Positions 52,389 through 60,931 of a DNA stretch of 64,000 nt are shown here, piece by piece. Source of the stretch: Streptomyces bottropensis ATCC 25435 (GTDB lineage Bacteria; Actinomycetota; Actinomycetes; Streptomycetales; Streptomycetaceae); the NCBI RefSeq assembly GCF_000383595.1, contig NZ_KB911581.1:7275519-7339518 (forward strand), in the 5' to 3' direction. The position numbers and the translations under genes are program-made. Under the pieces are notes generated by a model. It saw only the letters and a program-made list of their open reading frames with translations, had not been told where the DNA came from and ran no database searches. Every line of letters begins with the position of its first letter. Positions within the stretch are counted from its first letter, which is position 1.

Positions 52389-53723
52389 ATGGCGACGAAC
52401 CCGACGAACCCGATACCCCAGTTCCCCGCGGACTTCCTGTGGGGCGTCTCGACCTCCGCGCACCAGATCGAGGGGGCCGCGGCCGAGCGCGAGCCGTCCG
52501 TGTGGGACGCCTTCACGGCCGAGGCGGGGCACGTCAAGGACGGCTCGACGGCGGAGGTGGCCTGCGACCACTTCCATCGGTACCCGCAGGACGTGGCCCT
52601 CCTGCGCGACCTGGGCGTGGGCGCGTACCGCTTCTCGGTCTCCTGGACCCGGGTGAACTCCCCCGGCGGCCTGGACTTCTACGACCGCCTGGTGGACGAG
52701 CTGGCCGGCGCGGGTGTGCGGCCGGTGCCCACCCTCTTCCACTGGGACCTGCCCTCGTCGCTGGAGGAGGCGGGCGGCTGGCTGAACCGGGACACCGCCG
52801 AGCGGTTCGCCGAGTACGCCTCGGTCGTGGCCGCCCGGCTCGGCGACCGCGTCACCAAGTGGATCACCATCAACGAGCCCGCCGAACACACCCTGCTGGG
52901 CCATGCCCTCGGTACCCACGCGCCGGGCAAGCAGCTGATGTTCGACGCGCTCCCGGCCGCCCACCACCAACTGCTGGGCCACGGCCTGGCCGTACGGGCC
53001 CTGCGCGCGGCCGGTGTCACGGACATCGGCATCGCCAACTCGCACGGGCCGACGTGGGCGGCCTCGCAGGAGCAGGCGGACATCGAGGCGGCGGGCTTCT
53101 ACGACCTGCTCCTCAACCGCCTCTTCGCCGAGCCGATCATTCTCGGTGAATACCCGGAGGGGATCGGGGAGTTGATGCCGGGCACGGACGTCTCGGCCGA
53201 CCTGAAGGTCATCTCCGAGCCCCTGGACTGGTACGGCGTCAACTACTACGCACCGACGCGGGTCGGGGCGCCCGAGGGCGCGGACATCGAGTTCGGCGGC
53301 ATCACGATTCCGGCCGAACTCCCGTTCACCGTCAAGGAGATCGAGGGCGCCCCGACGACCGACTTCGGCTGGCCGGTCGTCCCCGGGGGCCTCACCGAAC
53401 TCCTCACCACCTTCCGCGAGCGCTACGGCGACCGGCTGCCCCCGGTCGTCATCACCGAGAACGGCTGCTCCTACGAGGGCGTCGACGACCAGGAGCGCAT
53501 CGCCTACCTCGACGGCCATGTGCGCGCGCTGCACGAGGCGACCGAGGCGGGCGTCGACGTCCGCGGCTACTTCGTGTGGTCCCTGCTCGACAACTTCGAG
53601 TGGGCCGAGGGATACGCGCGCCGGTTCGGCCTGGTCCACGTGGACTTCGAGACGCTGGAGCGGACCCCGAAGGCCTCGTACGCCTGGTACCGGGACCTGC
53701 TGCGGGCCCAGGGCGGAAGGTGA
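52389..53723 (+). CDS. GH1 beta-glucosidase
   Basis: The protein has 444 residues from ATG at 52389. The N terminus PQFPADFLWGVSTSAHQIEG is the family signature. The acid/base Glu is in KWITINEPAEHT and the nucleophile Glu in VVITENGCSYEG; WSLLDNFEWAEGYARRFGLV is also conserved. No signal peptide, so it acts in the cytoplasm on imported beta-glucosides such as cellobiose or aryl-glucosides. Its stop overlaps the start of an MFS transporter (GTGA), which probably imports the substrate. Confidence 0.95.
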   Translation: MATNPTNPIPQFPADFLWGVSTSAHQIEGAAAEREPSVWDAFTAEAGHVKDGSTAEVACDHFHRYPQDVALLRDLGVGAYRFSVSWTRVNSPGGLDFYDRLVDELAGAGVRPVPTLFHWDLPSSLEEAGGWLNRDTAERFAEYASVVAARLGDRVTKWITINEPAEHTLLGHALGTHAPGKQLMFDALPAAHHQLLGHGLAVRALRAAGVTDIGIANSHGPTWAASQEQADIEAAGFYDLLLNRLFAEPIILGEYPEGIGELMPGTDVSADLKVISEPLDWYGVNYYAPTRVGAPEGADIEFGGITIPAELPFTVKEIEGAPTTDFGWPVVPGGLTELLTTFRERYGDRLPPVVITENGCSYEGVDDQERIAYLDGHVRALHEATEAGVDVRGYFVWSLLDNFEWAEGYARRFGLVHVDFETLERTPKASYAWYRDLLRAQGGR

Positions 53724-54973
53724 CCACGACACGGCCGGCGGACGCCCTCGCCGAGCCCGTCGAAGGGGTCGGCGGCGGCTGGACGTCCGCCCTGGCGCTG
53801 GCCAACGGGGCGATCTGGGTGGGCTGGTACGGCCCGCTGCAGATCCTGCTGGCCTCCCAGGCGGAGGAGTTCGCGCCCGGCGCGGGCATGTCGAAGGAGT
53901 CCATGCTGGCGTGGGTGACCGGCGCCGGGGCGGTCGTCTCGCTGCTGGCCACCCCGCTGTTCGGGGCGCTGTCGGACCGGACGACGTCCCGCTGGGGCCG
54001 CCGTACGCCCTGGATCGTCGTGGGGTCGGCGGGCGGGGCGGTGTCGCTGCTGCTGCTCGCGGGCGCGGGCGGACTGTGGACCGTGGCGGCCGGCTGGTGT
54101 CTGGTGCAGCTGACCCTGAACGCGTCCTGGGCGGCGGTCACGGCGGCGGTCCCGGACCGGGTGCCCCGGCTCCAACGAGGCGCGGTGGGCGGCTGGTTGG
54201 GGGCGGCGCAGATCCTCGGCGTGGTCGGCGGCACCGGGCTGGCGACGCTGGGCGGGGGTGTCGGCGCGGGGTACGCGGCGTGCGCGGTGTTCACCCTGGT
54301 GGGCGTGTTGCCGTACGTGCTGGGGCACCGGGATCCGCGGTTGCCGGCGTCGGTCCTCCCGCCGTGGTCGTGGCGGGGGTTCCTGGGCGGCTTCTGGCTG
54401 AGCCCGCGGCGCCACCCGGACTTCGCGTGGGCGTGGCTGACGCGCTTCCTGATCAATCTGAGCAACAGCATCGGCCTGCTCTACCTGCTGTTCTACCTGC
54501 GGGACCGCGTCGGGTATCCCGACCCGGAGAAGGGGGTGCTGATCCTCACGGTGGTGAACGCCTCGACGCTGCTGGCGACGGTGGTGGTCTCCGGGGTGTG
54601 GTCGGACCGGGTCGGGCGGCGCAAGCCGTTCGTGTACTGGTCGGGGATGGTGATGGCGGCCGCGACCGGCGTCATCGCCCTGTGGCCGACCTGGCCCGGC
54701 ACGATCGTCGCCTCGGCACTCCTCGGCCTGGGCTTCGGGGTGTTCACCTCGGTCGACTTCGCCCTCATGACCGACGTCCTGCCGAAGGCCCTCGACCGGG
54801 GCAAGGACCTGGGCGTCATCAACGTGGCCAACTCCCTGCCCCAGGTGGCCGCCCCGGTCCTGGCCGCGCCGATCGTGACCTATCTGGGCGGCTACCGGGC
54901 GCTGTATCTGGTGGCGGCGGTGATCGGGCTGGCGGGGGCGGTGTTCGTGGGGCGGATCCGCTCGGTGGAGTAG
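53720..54973 (+). CDS. MFS sugar transporter
   Basis: The protein has 417 residues with about 12 membrane helices, starting at GTG 53720 inside the beta-glucosidase stop. Motif A is LSDRTTSRWGRRTPWIVVGS, a pattern seen in glycoside-pentoside-hexuronide and related sugar permeases, and its repeat is SGVWSDRVGRRKPF. Transport is likely coupled to protons or ions. With the GH1 enzyme it forms an uptake-hydrolysis pair for a beta-glucoside. Confidence 0.88.
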   Translation: MTTTRPADALAEPVEGVGGGWTSALALANGAIWVGWYGPLQILLASQAEEFAPGAGMSKESMLAWVTGAGAVVSLLATPLFGALSDRTTSRWGRRTPWIVVGSAGGAVSLLLLAGAGGLWTVAAGWCLVQLTLNASWAAVTAAVPDRVPRLQRGAVGGWLGAAQILGVVGGTGLATLGGGVGAGYAACAVFTLVGVLPYVLGHRDPRLPASVLPPWSWRGFLGGFWLSPRRHPDFAWAWLTRFLINLSNSIGLLYLLFYLRDRVGYPDPEKGVLILTVVNASTLLATVVVSGVWSDRVGRRKPFVYWSGMVMAAATGVIALWPTWPGTIVASALLGLGFGVFTSVDFALMTDVLPKALDRGKDLGVINVANSLPQVAAPVLAAPIVTYLGGYRALYLVAAVIGLAGAVFVGRIRSVE

Positions 54974-55154
54974 ACCCCGCGCGGGGGCGGCGCGGTGCAT
55001 CGGCGGGCGGGGTAAGGCAGTTCACGGGCGGCGTGCGGTGGATCACGCGGGCGAGTGCGCCAGATCACGCGAGGCACAGGCCGTTCACAGACAACGGATC
55101 GGCCACTCCGTACGTCTTCCGTGCTGACCACGCTCGCCGCCGAAGGGACGCTCC

Positions 55155-57152
55155 GTGCCTACGCGTTCAACCAGACCATTCCGAACCCGCCCCGCACGGC
55201 AGGCGATAGCCGTGCTGGCGGTGTCCGGCACGCTGCTCGCGACGCCCTCGCTGGCGGCGCCCTCGGCGTTCGCGGCCGGGGCGCCCCCGACCGATCTGCG
55301 CGTGGACACGAACCGGGACGGCACGGTCGACGTCACCGGCACCACCGACACCGCCGGCGAGAACGGCTGGACCGTCGCCCGGGGCGCGCTGATGCTGCCC
55401 AACATCGACGACGACACCAAGCGCTGCCCGGTGACCGGCCCGAAGGGCAAGCCCCTCTCGGACGCCAAGCTGGCCGCCTGCAACGACGCCTCCGACACGA
55501 AGGTGAACGGCACGGCCGACGCCGCCGACCTGGCCCGGGTGCGGTCCGTACCGATGGCGAGCGTCCCCGCCGGGGCGCAGGGCAGCGTGAAGATCACGGC
55601 GGGCGCCCAGCAGACCCGGGTCTTCGTCAAGCGGGGCACGAAGTGGGAGCTCGTCACGGACAGGACCCGGCTCTCGCGGGCCGAGCTGAAGGCGGGCGTC
55701 GAGTTCGGCGTCGAGGCCCGTGACGTGATCCGGGACGCCGCGAAGTGGGACGGCACGGCCCGGGTCCGACTGACCGTGAAGTCCTCCAAGGGCACCACCG
55801 CGGACTCCGTCACCCTGCGCGTGGCCCCGCTGCTGACCCACCACCACCTGCAGAACGCCCAGCAGATGCTGGTCACCAAGATCTCCGGCGGCAACTACGG
55901 CAAGCTCAACCGCGCCTTCCGCGAGGGCCTGGACAAGGCCGCCAAGAGCGCCGGCATCACCCAGCCGACGGTGAACTTCACCAAGTACGGCGACATCTGG
56001 GCGCAGGACTTCGTCGAGCCCGCCTACGTCAGCATGACCGGCACGAACGGCAAGCGGCAGGCCATGCGGGTGATGCTGCGCTCCGCCCAGCTGGACCGGG
56101 AGTCGGGCCGGGAGCTGTTCGAGAAGATGCGCGGCCCGAACATCGGTGCCGTGCAGGTGACGGGCGCCAAGGACTCGGAGGAGTGGACGCTCAACTCCAT
56201 GGGCAACCTGGAGACCATTCCGCCGTACGCGCAGGGCGACCGCTCCTACCCGGCGGGCCGGATCATCATGGGCCAGCGCCCGGACACCGGCTCCAAGCCG
56301 GCGAAGGTGATGCGGACGTTCCTGAAGTCGCAGGGGCTGCAGGACCCGCTGTTCCTCGACACGTCCTGGCTGCACGTGGGCCACGTCGACGAGTTCGTGC
56401 AGTTCCTGCCCGCCGACACCCCGCGCGGCTGGAAGATCGCGATCGCCGACCCCGAGGCGGGGCTCAAGCTGCTGCGCGACGCCAAGGCCGCGGGTCACGG
56501 CTCGACGTCGATGTTCTCCCTCCCGGGCGTGCCCTGGGAGAGCATCTCCGAGGCGCTCGGCTCCAAGCACCTGGTCTCCGACAACAACCTCGCCACGCGC
56601 CGCATCGAGGCCAACCTCGCGGTGCTCAAGCGCGAGACGGGCGTCACGGACGCCGAGATCGTCCGCGTCCCGGCCCTCTACACCCGGGGCCGGGAGATGG
56701 TCGGCGAGTCGCAGTCGGGCGGCGACGAGAAGATCCGTCTCCCCCGCCTGACCCGCCTCGGCGCCGGCTCCGAACTCCCGGACGCCGCACGGGAGTACGG
56801 CCAGCAGCGCCGGCTCGACGGCCCCCGGGCCGACCAGGGCGCCCTCACGCCCGACAGCTCGGCGGCGGCCTCCCCGGCGGCCCCGGCGCCCTCCGTCATG
56901 ACCAGCGCCTACGTCCCGGGCGCCGTCAACGGCATCGTCCTCAGCCGCACCCACTACCTGGCGCCGCGCCAGTGGGGTCCCGTCATCGGCGGCAAGGACA
57001 TCTTCACCGAGGCGGTGACCGCCGCGTACACGAGCGCCGGCATGAAGGTGTCGTACCTCGACGACTGGGAGACGTACCACCTCGGCATGGGTGAGATCCA
57101 CTGCGGTACGAACACCCTGCGCACCACCTCGGCGGCCTGGTGGACGCGCTGA
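55155..57152 (+). CDS. Secreted peptidylarginine deiminase
   Basis: The protein has 665 residues from GTG at 55155, with GAAGGGA upstream. A Sec signal peptide (residues about 1-41, ending FAAG) shows export. The catalytic set of PAD enzymes is complete: Asp285 in WAQDF, His410 and Asp412 in GHVDEF, Cys650 in GEIHCGTNTLR. These convert arginine side chains to citrulline. The N-terminal region has acidic calcium-loop-like stretches (DTNRDGTVD and DASDTKVNGTADAADL) resembling dockerin/EF loops, in keeping with calcium dependence. It is a single gene ended by a strong hairpin. The natural substrate is unknown. Confidence 0.9.
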   Translation: MPTRSTRPFRTRPARQAIAVLAVSGTLLATPSLAAPSAFAAGAPPTDLRVDTNRDGTVDVTGTTDTAGENGWTVARGALMLPNIDDDTKRCPVTGPKGKPLSDAKLAACNDASDTKVNGTADAADLARVRSVPMASVPAGAQGSVKITAGAQQTRVFVKRGTKWELVTDRTRLSRAELKAGVEFGVEARDVIRDAAKWDGTARVRLTVKSSKGTTADSVTLRVAPLLTHHHLQNAQQMLVTKISGGNYGKLNRAFREGLDKAAKSAGITQPTVNFTKYGDIWAQDFVEPAYVSMTGTNGKRQAMRVMLRSAQLDRESGRELFEKMRGPNIGAVQVTGAKDSEEWTLNSMGNLETIPPYAQGDRSYPAGRIIMGQRPDTGSKPAKVMRTFLKSQGLQDPLFLDTSWLHVGHVDEFVQFLPADTPRGWKIAIADPEAGLKLLRDAKAAGHGSTSMFSLPGVPWESISEALGSKHLVSDNNLATRRIEANLAVLKRETGVTDAEIVRVPALYTRGREMVGESQSGGDEKIRLPRLTRLGAGSELPDAAREYGQQRRLDGPRADQGALTPDSSAAASPAAPAPSVMTSAYVPGAVNGIVLSRTHYLAPRQWGPVIGGKDIFTEAVTAAYTSAGMKVSYLDDWETYHLGMGEIHCGTNTLRTTSAAWWTR

Positions 57153-57189
57153 CGCACACCGCCGCCGCCTGACCGCGCACGAGAGGAAC

Positions 57190-57219
57190 GCCGCCGCCCC
57201 GGAGAACCTGGGCGGCGGC
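57190..57219. terminator. Bidirectional terminator between deiminase and VOC genes
   Basis: GCCGCCGCCC (57190-57199) pairs perfectly with GGGCGGCGGC (57210-57219), flanked by AGGA/TCCT which can extend the stem. On the plus strand TCCTTT follows. It ends the deiminase transcript and the convergent VOC transcript. Confidence 0.8.
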
Positions 57220-57224
57220 TCCTT

Positions 57225-57935
57225 TCACACCGGCTCCCGGCCCCGCAGGTCCGCCAGCCGCAGCAGCGCGTCATGGGCCGTCTCCCGCTGCGCGGGGGTG
57301 AGGGGCACCGCCTCGGCCCGGGCGAGCGCGGCGGTCGCCGTCTCCTCGTCGCCGAGCCGGACGGCGACGTCGGCCCGCAGCACGAGCAGCCGCAGCAGCA
57401 GGGGCTCCGCGGGCTTCTGAGCCGTCGCCAGAACCCGGTCGACCACCTTCGCCGCGCCCGCCGGATCGTCCTTCGAGTCGGCCAGCAGGGACGCGTGGTG
57501 CAGGGCCCGCGCGAAGGTCTCCTTGGGGGCGGGCCGGTGGCTCTGGTCCGTGCTCGTGGGCTGTCCGACGCGTACGCAGTTGCCGCCCGGGTCGGTCAGC
57601 AGGAACTGCCGCACGCCGTACGACATGTCCTTCAGCGGTCCGAGCCGTGGCAGTCCCCGTGTCGGTATCCGTCCGTAGGTCTCCTTGAGTCCGGATCTGA
57701 AGGCCGTGTAGAGGCCGTCGACGTCGTCCGTGATCACGTAGCACGTGCTGAAGGACCGGGTGGGATCGAACGCCTTCAGTCCGAAGAACTGGAGTTCGAT
57801 GCCACCTCGCTCGACCACCGCGTACGGGTTGGGGCTGCGCTGTCGAAAGGTCACCTCGAAGCCGAGGGCCTCGTAGAAGTCCAGCACGGGCTGGAGTGTC
57901 CGGCAGGGAAGGATCGGGATCGTCTTCTCGCCCAT
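57225..57935 (-). CDS. VOC/bleomycin-resistance-type protein with helical extension
   Basis: The protein has 236 residues from ATG at 57935 (a GTG directly before it is possible). Residues 1-125 are one VOC domain (EKTIPILPCRTLQPVLDFYE, GIELQFFG, QFLLTDPGGNCVRVGQP) as in bleomycin-resistance proteins. The remaining 110 residues are helical and TPR-like (ARALHHASLLADSKDDPAGA, then VVDRVLATAQ), an extension found in a subset of actinobacterial members. It probably binds a small ligand or metal; resistance is not shown. The promoter just upstream makes the message leaderless. Confidence 0.85.
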   Translation of the reverse strand: MGEKTIPILPCRTLQPVLDFYEALGFEVTFRQRSPNPYAVVERGGIELQFFGLKAFDPTRSFSTCYVITDDVDGLYTAFRSGLKETYGRIPTRGLPRLGPLKDMSYGVRQFLLTDPGGNCVRVGQPTSTDQSHRPAPKETFARALHHASLLADSKDDPAGAAKVVDRVLATAQKPAEPLLLRLLVLRADVAVRLGDEETATAALARAEAVPLTPAQRETAHDALLRLADLRGREPV

Positions 57936-57941
57936 CACTCC

Positions 57942-57970
57942 ACTCTAGTCAAACTTGAACAGTGGTGTAA
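57942..57970 (-). promoter_or_regulatory. Promoter with overlapping palindrome, VOC gene
   Basis: On the minus strand TTACAC (57970-57965), a 17-bp spacer and TAGAGT (57947-57942) form a good promoter. The start would be at the ATG 57935, so leaderless. The palindrome TCAAACTTGA (57949-57958) sits in the spacer, as for a repressor operator. Confidence 0.6.
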
Positions 57971-57976
57971 ACGAGA

Positions 57977-58006
57977 AGGGGCGCCGGTGCGGGTCGTGGC
58001 GCCCCT
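57977..58006 (-). terminator. Terminator of era
   Basis: AGGGGCGCC (57977-57985) pairs perfectly with GGCGCCCCT (57998-58006). On the minus strand TTCTCGTTT follows. It lies 18 bp after the era stop. Confidence 0.75.
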
Positions 58007-58024
58007 CGCTCGTCCGGTTCGCTG

Positions 58025-58978
58025 TCAGAACCCCAGCTTGCGCAGCTGACGTGGGTCCCGCTGCCAGTCCTTGGCCACCTTCACATGGAGGTCCAGGAAG
58101 ACCGGGGTGCCGAGCAGCGCCTCGATCTGCTTGCGGGACTTGATGCCGACCTCCTTCAGGCGCTTGCCCTTGGGGCCGATGACGATGCCCTTCTGGCTGG
58201 GACGCTCGATGTAGACGAAGGCGTGGATGTCCAGGAGGGGGCGGTCGGCGGGACGGTCCTCGCGGGGCAGCATCTCCTCGACGACGACGGCGATGGAGTG
58301 CGGCAGCTCGTCGCGGACGCCCTCCAGGGCAGCCTCGCGGATCAGCTCGGCGATCATGACCTGCTCGGGCTCGTCGGTGAGGTCGCCCTCGGGGTAGAGG
58401 GCGGGGCCCTCCGGGAGGAGGGGGACGAGCAGGTCGGCCAGCAGATCCACCTGCTTGTCGGCGACCGCCGAGACGGGCACGATCTCGGCCCACTCGAAGC
58501 CCAGCTCCTTGCCGAGCTGGTCGATGGCGATCAACTGCTCGGCGAGCTGCTTGCTCTCGACGAGGTCGGTCTTCGTGACGATCGCGATCTTCGGCGTCTT
58601 CCTGATGGACGCCAGCTCCTTCGCGATGAAGCGGTCACCGGGGCCGAGCTTCTCGTTCGCGGGCAGACAGAAGCCGATCACGTCGACCTCGGCCCACGTC
58701 GCGCGGACCACGTCGTTGAGGCGCTCGCCCAGCAGCGTGCGCGGCTTGTGGAGACCGGGGGTGTCGACCAGGATCAGCTGGGCGTCCGGCCGGTGCACGA
58801 TGCCCCGTACGGTGTGCCGTGTGGTCTGCGGCTGGTCCGCCGTGATCGCCACCTTCTGGCCGACCAGAGCGTTCGTGAGGGTGGACTTGCCCGCGTTGGG
58901 GCGGCCCACGAAGCAGGCGAAGCCGGCGCGGTGGGCGGCCTCGGCCGGCTGCTCGGATGACTGGGTACGGACGCTCAT
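58025..58978 (-). CDS. era: GTPase Era
   Basis: The protein has 317 residues from ATG at 58978; ATG at 58987 is an alternative. It has G1 GRPNAGKST, G3 DTPGLHKP, G4 TKTD, G5 VSA, then a C-terminal KH domain with ERPSQKGIVIGPKGKRLKEV. Era binds 16S rRNA and helps 30S assembly. The surrounding genes ybeY and corC are usual companions, but here about 3 kb (amt-PII on the opposite strand and a secreted protein) separates era from them. Confidence 0.97.
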   Translation of the reverse strand: MSVRTQSSEQPAEAAHRAGFACFVGRPNAGKSTLTNALVGQKVAITADQPQTTRHTVRGIVHRPDAQLILVDTPGLHKPRTLLGERLNDVVRATWAEVDVIGFCLPANEKLGPGDRFIAKELASIRKTPKIAIVTKTDLVESKQLAEQLIAIDQLGKELGFEWAEIVPVSAVADKQVDLLADLLVPLLPEGPALYPEGDLTDEPEQVMIAELIREAALEGVRDELPHSIAVVVEEMLPREDRPADRPLLDIHAFVYIERPSQKGIVIGPKGKRLKEVGIKSRKQIEALLGTPVFLDLHVKVAKDWQRDPRQLRKLGF

Positions 58979-59055
58979 GGCGCCCATTCTCCCTGATCCA
59001 CGGAGTCCCGCCGCACCCGGCACCGACGGTGAGCTTTCCGAAACCCCCACGCAAC

Positions 59056-59093
59056 GAAACGTCACCGAAACACACCTGTACGCTTCCGGAAAC
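59056..59093 (+). promoter_or_regulatory. GlnR-type box upstream of amt
   Basis: GAAAC at 59056, GAAAC at 59067, GTACG at 59078 and GAAAC at 59089 are each exactly 11 bases apart (five-base sites with six-base gaps). This is the spacing of the actinobacterial GlnR box (gTnAC-n6-GaAAC, twice). Both b-sites are perfect; the a-sites are degenerate. It ends 48 bases before the amt start, so nitrogen-limitation control by GlnR is likely. Confidence 0.65.
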
Positions 59094-59141
59094 GCACGCC
59101 GATCACCCTCTGACGAGCCCCCGCCCCGCCAGAGAAAGGCC

Positions 59142-60515
59142 GTGCCGACCGTGACCCTCGCCGCGCCACTCGCCGCGCCGATCGCCGCGTCCCTCGCCTC
59201 ACCGGCCGTCGACACCGGCGACACCGCCTGGCTGCTCGCCGCCACCGCCCTCGTCCTGCTGATGACCCCCGGCCTGGCCCTCTTCTACGGCGGCATGGTC
59301 AGGACGAAGAGCGTCCTCAACATGCTGATGATGAGCTTCGTGTCGATCGCGCTGGTCACCGTCGTATGGCTGGCCGCCGGGTATTCGCTCGCCTTCGGGG
59401 ACGACGCCTTCGGAGGTCTCATCGGCGGTCTCGACCACCTCGGCATGGCCGACCTCGGCCCCGCCGACGTCCACGGCACCGTCCCGACCCTCCTCTTCGC
59501 CACCTTCCAGCTCACCTTCGCGGTCATCACGGCCGCGCTGATCAGCGGCGCGATCGCGGACCGGGCGAAGTTCGGGGCCTGGCTGGTCTTCGTGCCGGTG
59601 TGGACGCTGCTCGTATACGTTCCGGTCGCCCACTGGGTGTGGGGGCCGGGCGGCTGGATCCTCGACGGCCTCGGTGCCCTCGACTTCGCGGGCGGCCTGC
59701 CGGTCGAGGTCACCTCCGGCGCCTCCGGCCTGGCGCTGTGCCTGGTCCTCGGACCGCGGCTCGGGTTCAAGAAGGACGCGATGCGACCGCACAACCTGCC
59801 GATGGTCATGCTGGGCGCGGGCCTGCTCTGGTTCGGCTGGTTCGGCTTCAACGCCGGCTCCGCGCTCGGCGCCAACGGGCTGGCCGCCGCCACGTTCCTC
59901 AACACCCTCGCCGCCGGCTGCACCGGCCTGCTCGGCTGGCTCTTCGTGGAGCAGAAGCGCGACGGGCACCCGACGACGCTGGGCGCGGCCTCCGGCGCGG
60001 TCGCCGGTCTCGTCGCCATCACCCCGTCCTGCGGCTCGGTCTCCCTGCTCGGCGCACTCGTCATCGGCCTGGCCGCGGGCGTCGTCTGCTCCTACGCGGT
60101 GGGCTGGAAGTTCCGGCTGAACTACGACGACTCCCTCGACGTCGTCGGGGTCCACCTGGTCGGCGGGGTCGTCGGCACGGTCCTGATCGGCGTCTTCGCC
60201 GTGGAGTCGATGACCGGCGGACCCGAGGGCCTGCTCCACGGCGGCGGACTCGCCCAGCTCGGCAGGCAGTCGGTGGCCGTGGCCGCCGTCGGAACGTACG
60301 CCTTCCTCGTCACGTACGGCATCGGGAAGCTGATCGACAAGGTGCTGGGCCTCCGCGCGGAGGAGGAGCACGAGCACACCGGCCTCGACCTTACGGTGCA
60401 CGCCGAGACGGCATACGATCACGGCGTCCTGGGCCATGGCGCCCCGGTCGGCGCGTCCGTCTCGTCCTCGTCATCGACGTCCTCCCCGTCCTCCACCCAG
60501 AAGGCCAAGGCATGA
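59142..60515 (+). CDS. Ammonium transporter (Amt/Mep family), Glu-His pore variant
   Basis: The protein has 457 residues from GTG at 59142 (GTG at 59151 also possible). It has about 11 membrane helices, with GLALFYGGMVRTKSVLNMLM, FQLTFAVITAALISGAIADR and GLLWFGWFGFNAGSAL. In the twin-His pore motif the first His is replaced by Glu189 (DFAGGLPVEVTSG) and the second, His338, is kept (DVVGVHLVGG). This Glu form is known from yeast Mep1/Mep3. The long C-terminal region ends in a Ser-rich tail. It imports ammonium and is paired with a PII protein (ATGA overlap). It is not next to glnD, so it looks like a second, GlnR-controlled amt locus. Confidence 0.92.
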   Translation: MPTVTLAAPLAAPIAASLASPAVDTGDTAWLLAATALVLLMTPGLALFYGGMVRTKSVLNMLMMSFVSIALVTVVWLAAGYSLAFGDDAFGGLIGGLDHLGMADLGPADVHGTVPTLLFATFQLTFAVITAALISGAIADRAKFGAWLVFVPVWTLLVYVPVAHWVWGPGGWILDGLGALDFAGGLPVEVTSGASGLALCLVLGPRLGFKKDAMRPHNLPMVMLGAGLLWFGWFGFNAGSALGANGLAAATFLNTLAAGCTGLLGWLFVEQKRDGHPTTLGAASGAVAGLVAITPSCGSVSLLGALVIGLAAGVVCSYAVGWKFRLNYDDSLDVVGVHLVGGVVGTVLIGVFAVESMTGGPEGLLHGGGLAQLGRQSVAVAAVGTYAFLVTYGIGKLIDKVLGLRAEEEHEHTGLDLTVHAETAYDHGVLGHGAPVGASVSSSSSTSSPSSTQKAKA

Positions 60516-60850
60516 AGCTCATCACCGCGATCGTCAAGCCGTACCGCCTCGACGCGGTCAAGACCGCCCTGCAGGAGATGGGCGTGCACGGTCTGACCGT
60601 CAGCGAGGCCAGCGGCTACGGGCGGCAGCGCGGTCACACCGAGGTGTACCGGGGCGCCGAGTACCAGGTGGACCTCGTCCCCAAGGTCCGGATCGAGGTC
60701 GTCGTCGGGGACGCCGACTCGGACGCCGTGATCGACGCGATCGTGAAGGCCGCCCATACCGGGAAGATCGGCGACGGCAAGGTGTGGGCACTGCCGGTGG
60801 AGACGGTCGTCCGGGTGCGGACGGGCGAGCGGGGTCCCGACGCGCTCTGA
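60512..60850 (+). CDS. PII signal-transduction protein
   Basis: The protein has 112 residues. ATG overlaps the amt stop. All PII hallmarks are present: MKLITAIVKPYRLDAVKTAL, the T-loop GRQRGHTEVYRGAEYQVDLV with Tyr51 for modification, and the closing TGKIGDGKVWALPVETVVRV. It senses ATP/ADP and 2-oxoglutarate and gates the neighbouring ammonium channel. No modifying enzyme gene (glnD/glnE) is adjacent. GlnB or GlnK type cannot be decided; pairing with amt suggests GlnK. Confidence 0.95.
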   Translation: MKLITAIVKPYRLDAVKTALQEMGVHGLTVSEASGYGRQRGHTEVYRGAEYQVDLVPKVRIEVVVGDADSDAVIDAIVKAAHTGKIGDGKVWALPVETVVRVRTGERGPDAL

Positions 60851-60863
60851 GCCGGCGGAACAG

Positions 60864-60909
60864 CGGGTGAGGGGTGGCGCCGCCGGTGGGCGGCACCACC
60901 CCTCACCCG
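60864..60909. terminator. Long bidirectional terminator after the PII gene
   Basis: CGGGTGAGGGGTGG (60864-60877) pairs perfectly with 60896-60909; after one mismatch GCCGCC/GGCGGC continues the stem, about 20 pairs in all. It ends the PII transcript and the convergent secreted-protein transcript. Confidence 0.85.
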
Positions 60910-60931
60910 TGGCCCGGGTGCGTGCGGCGGA

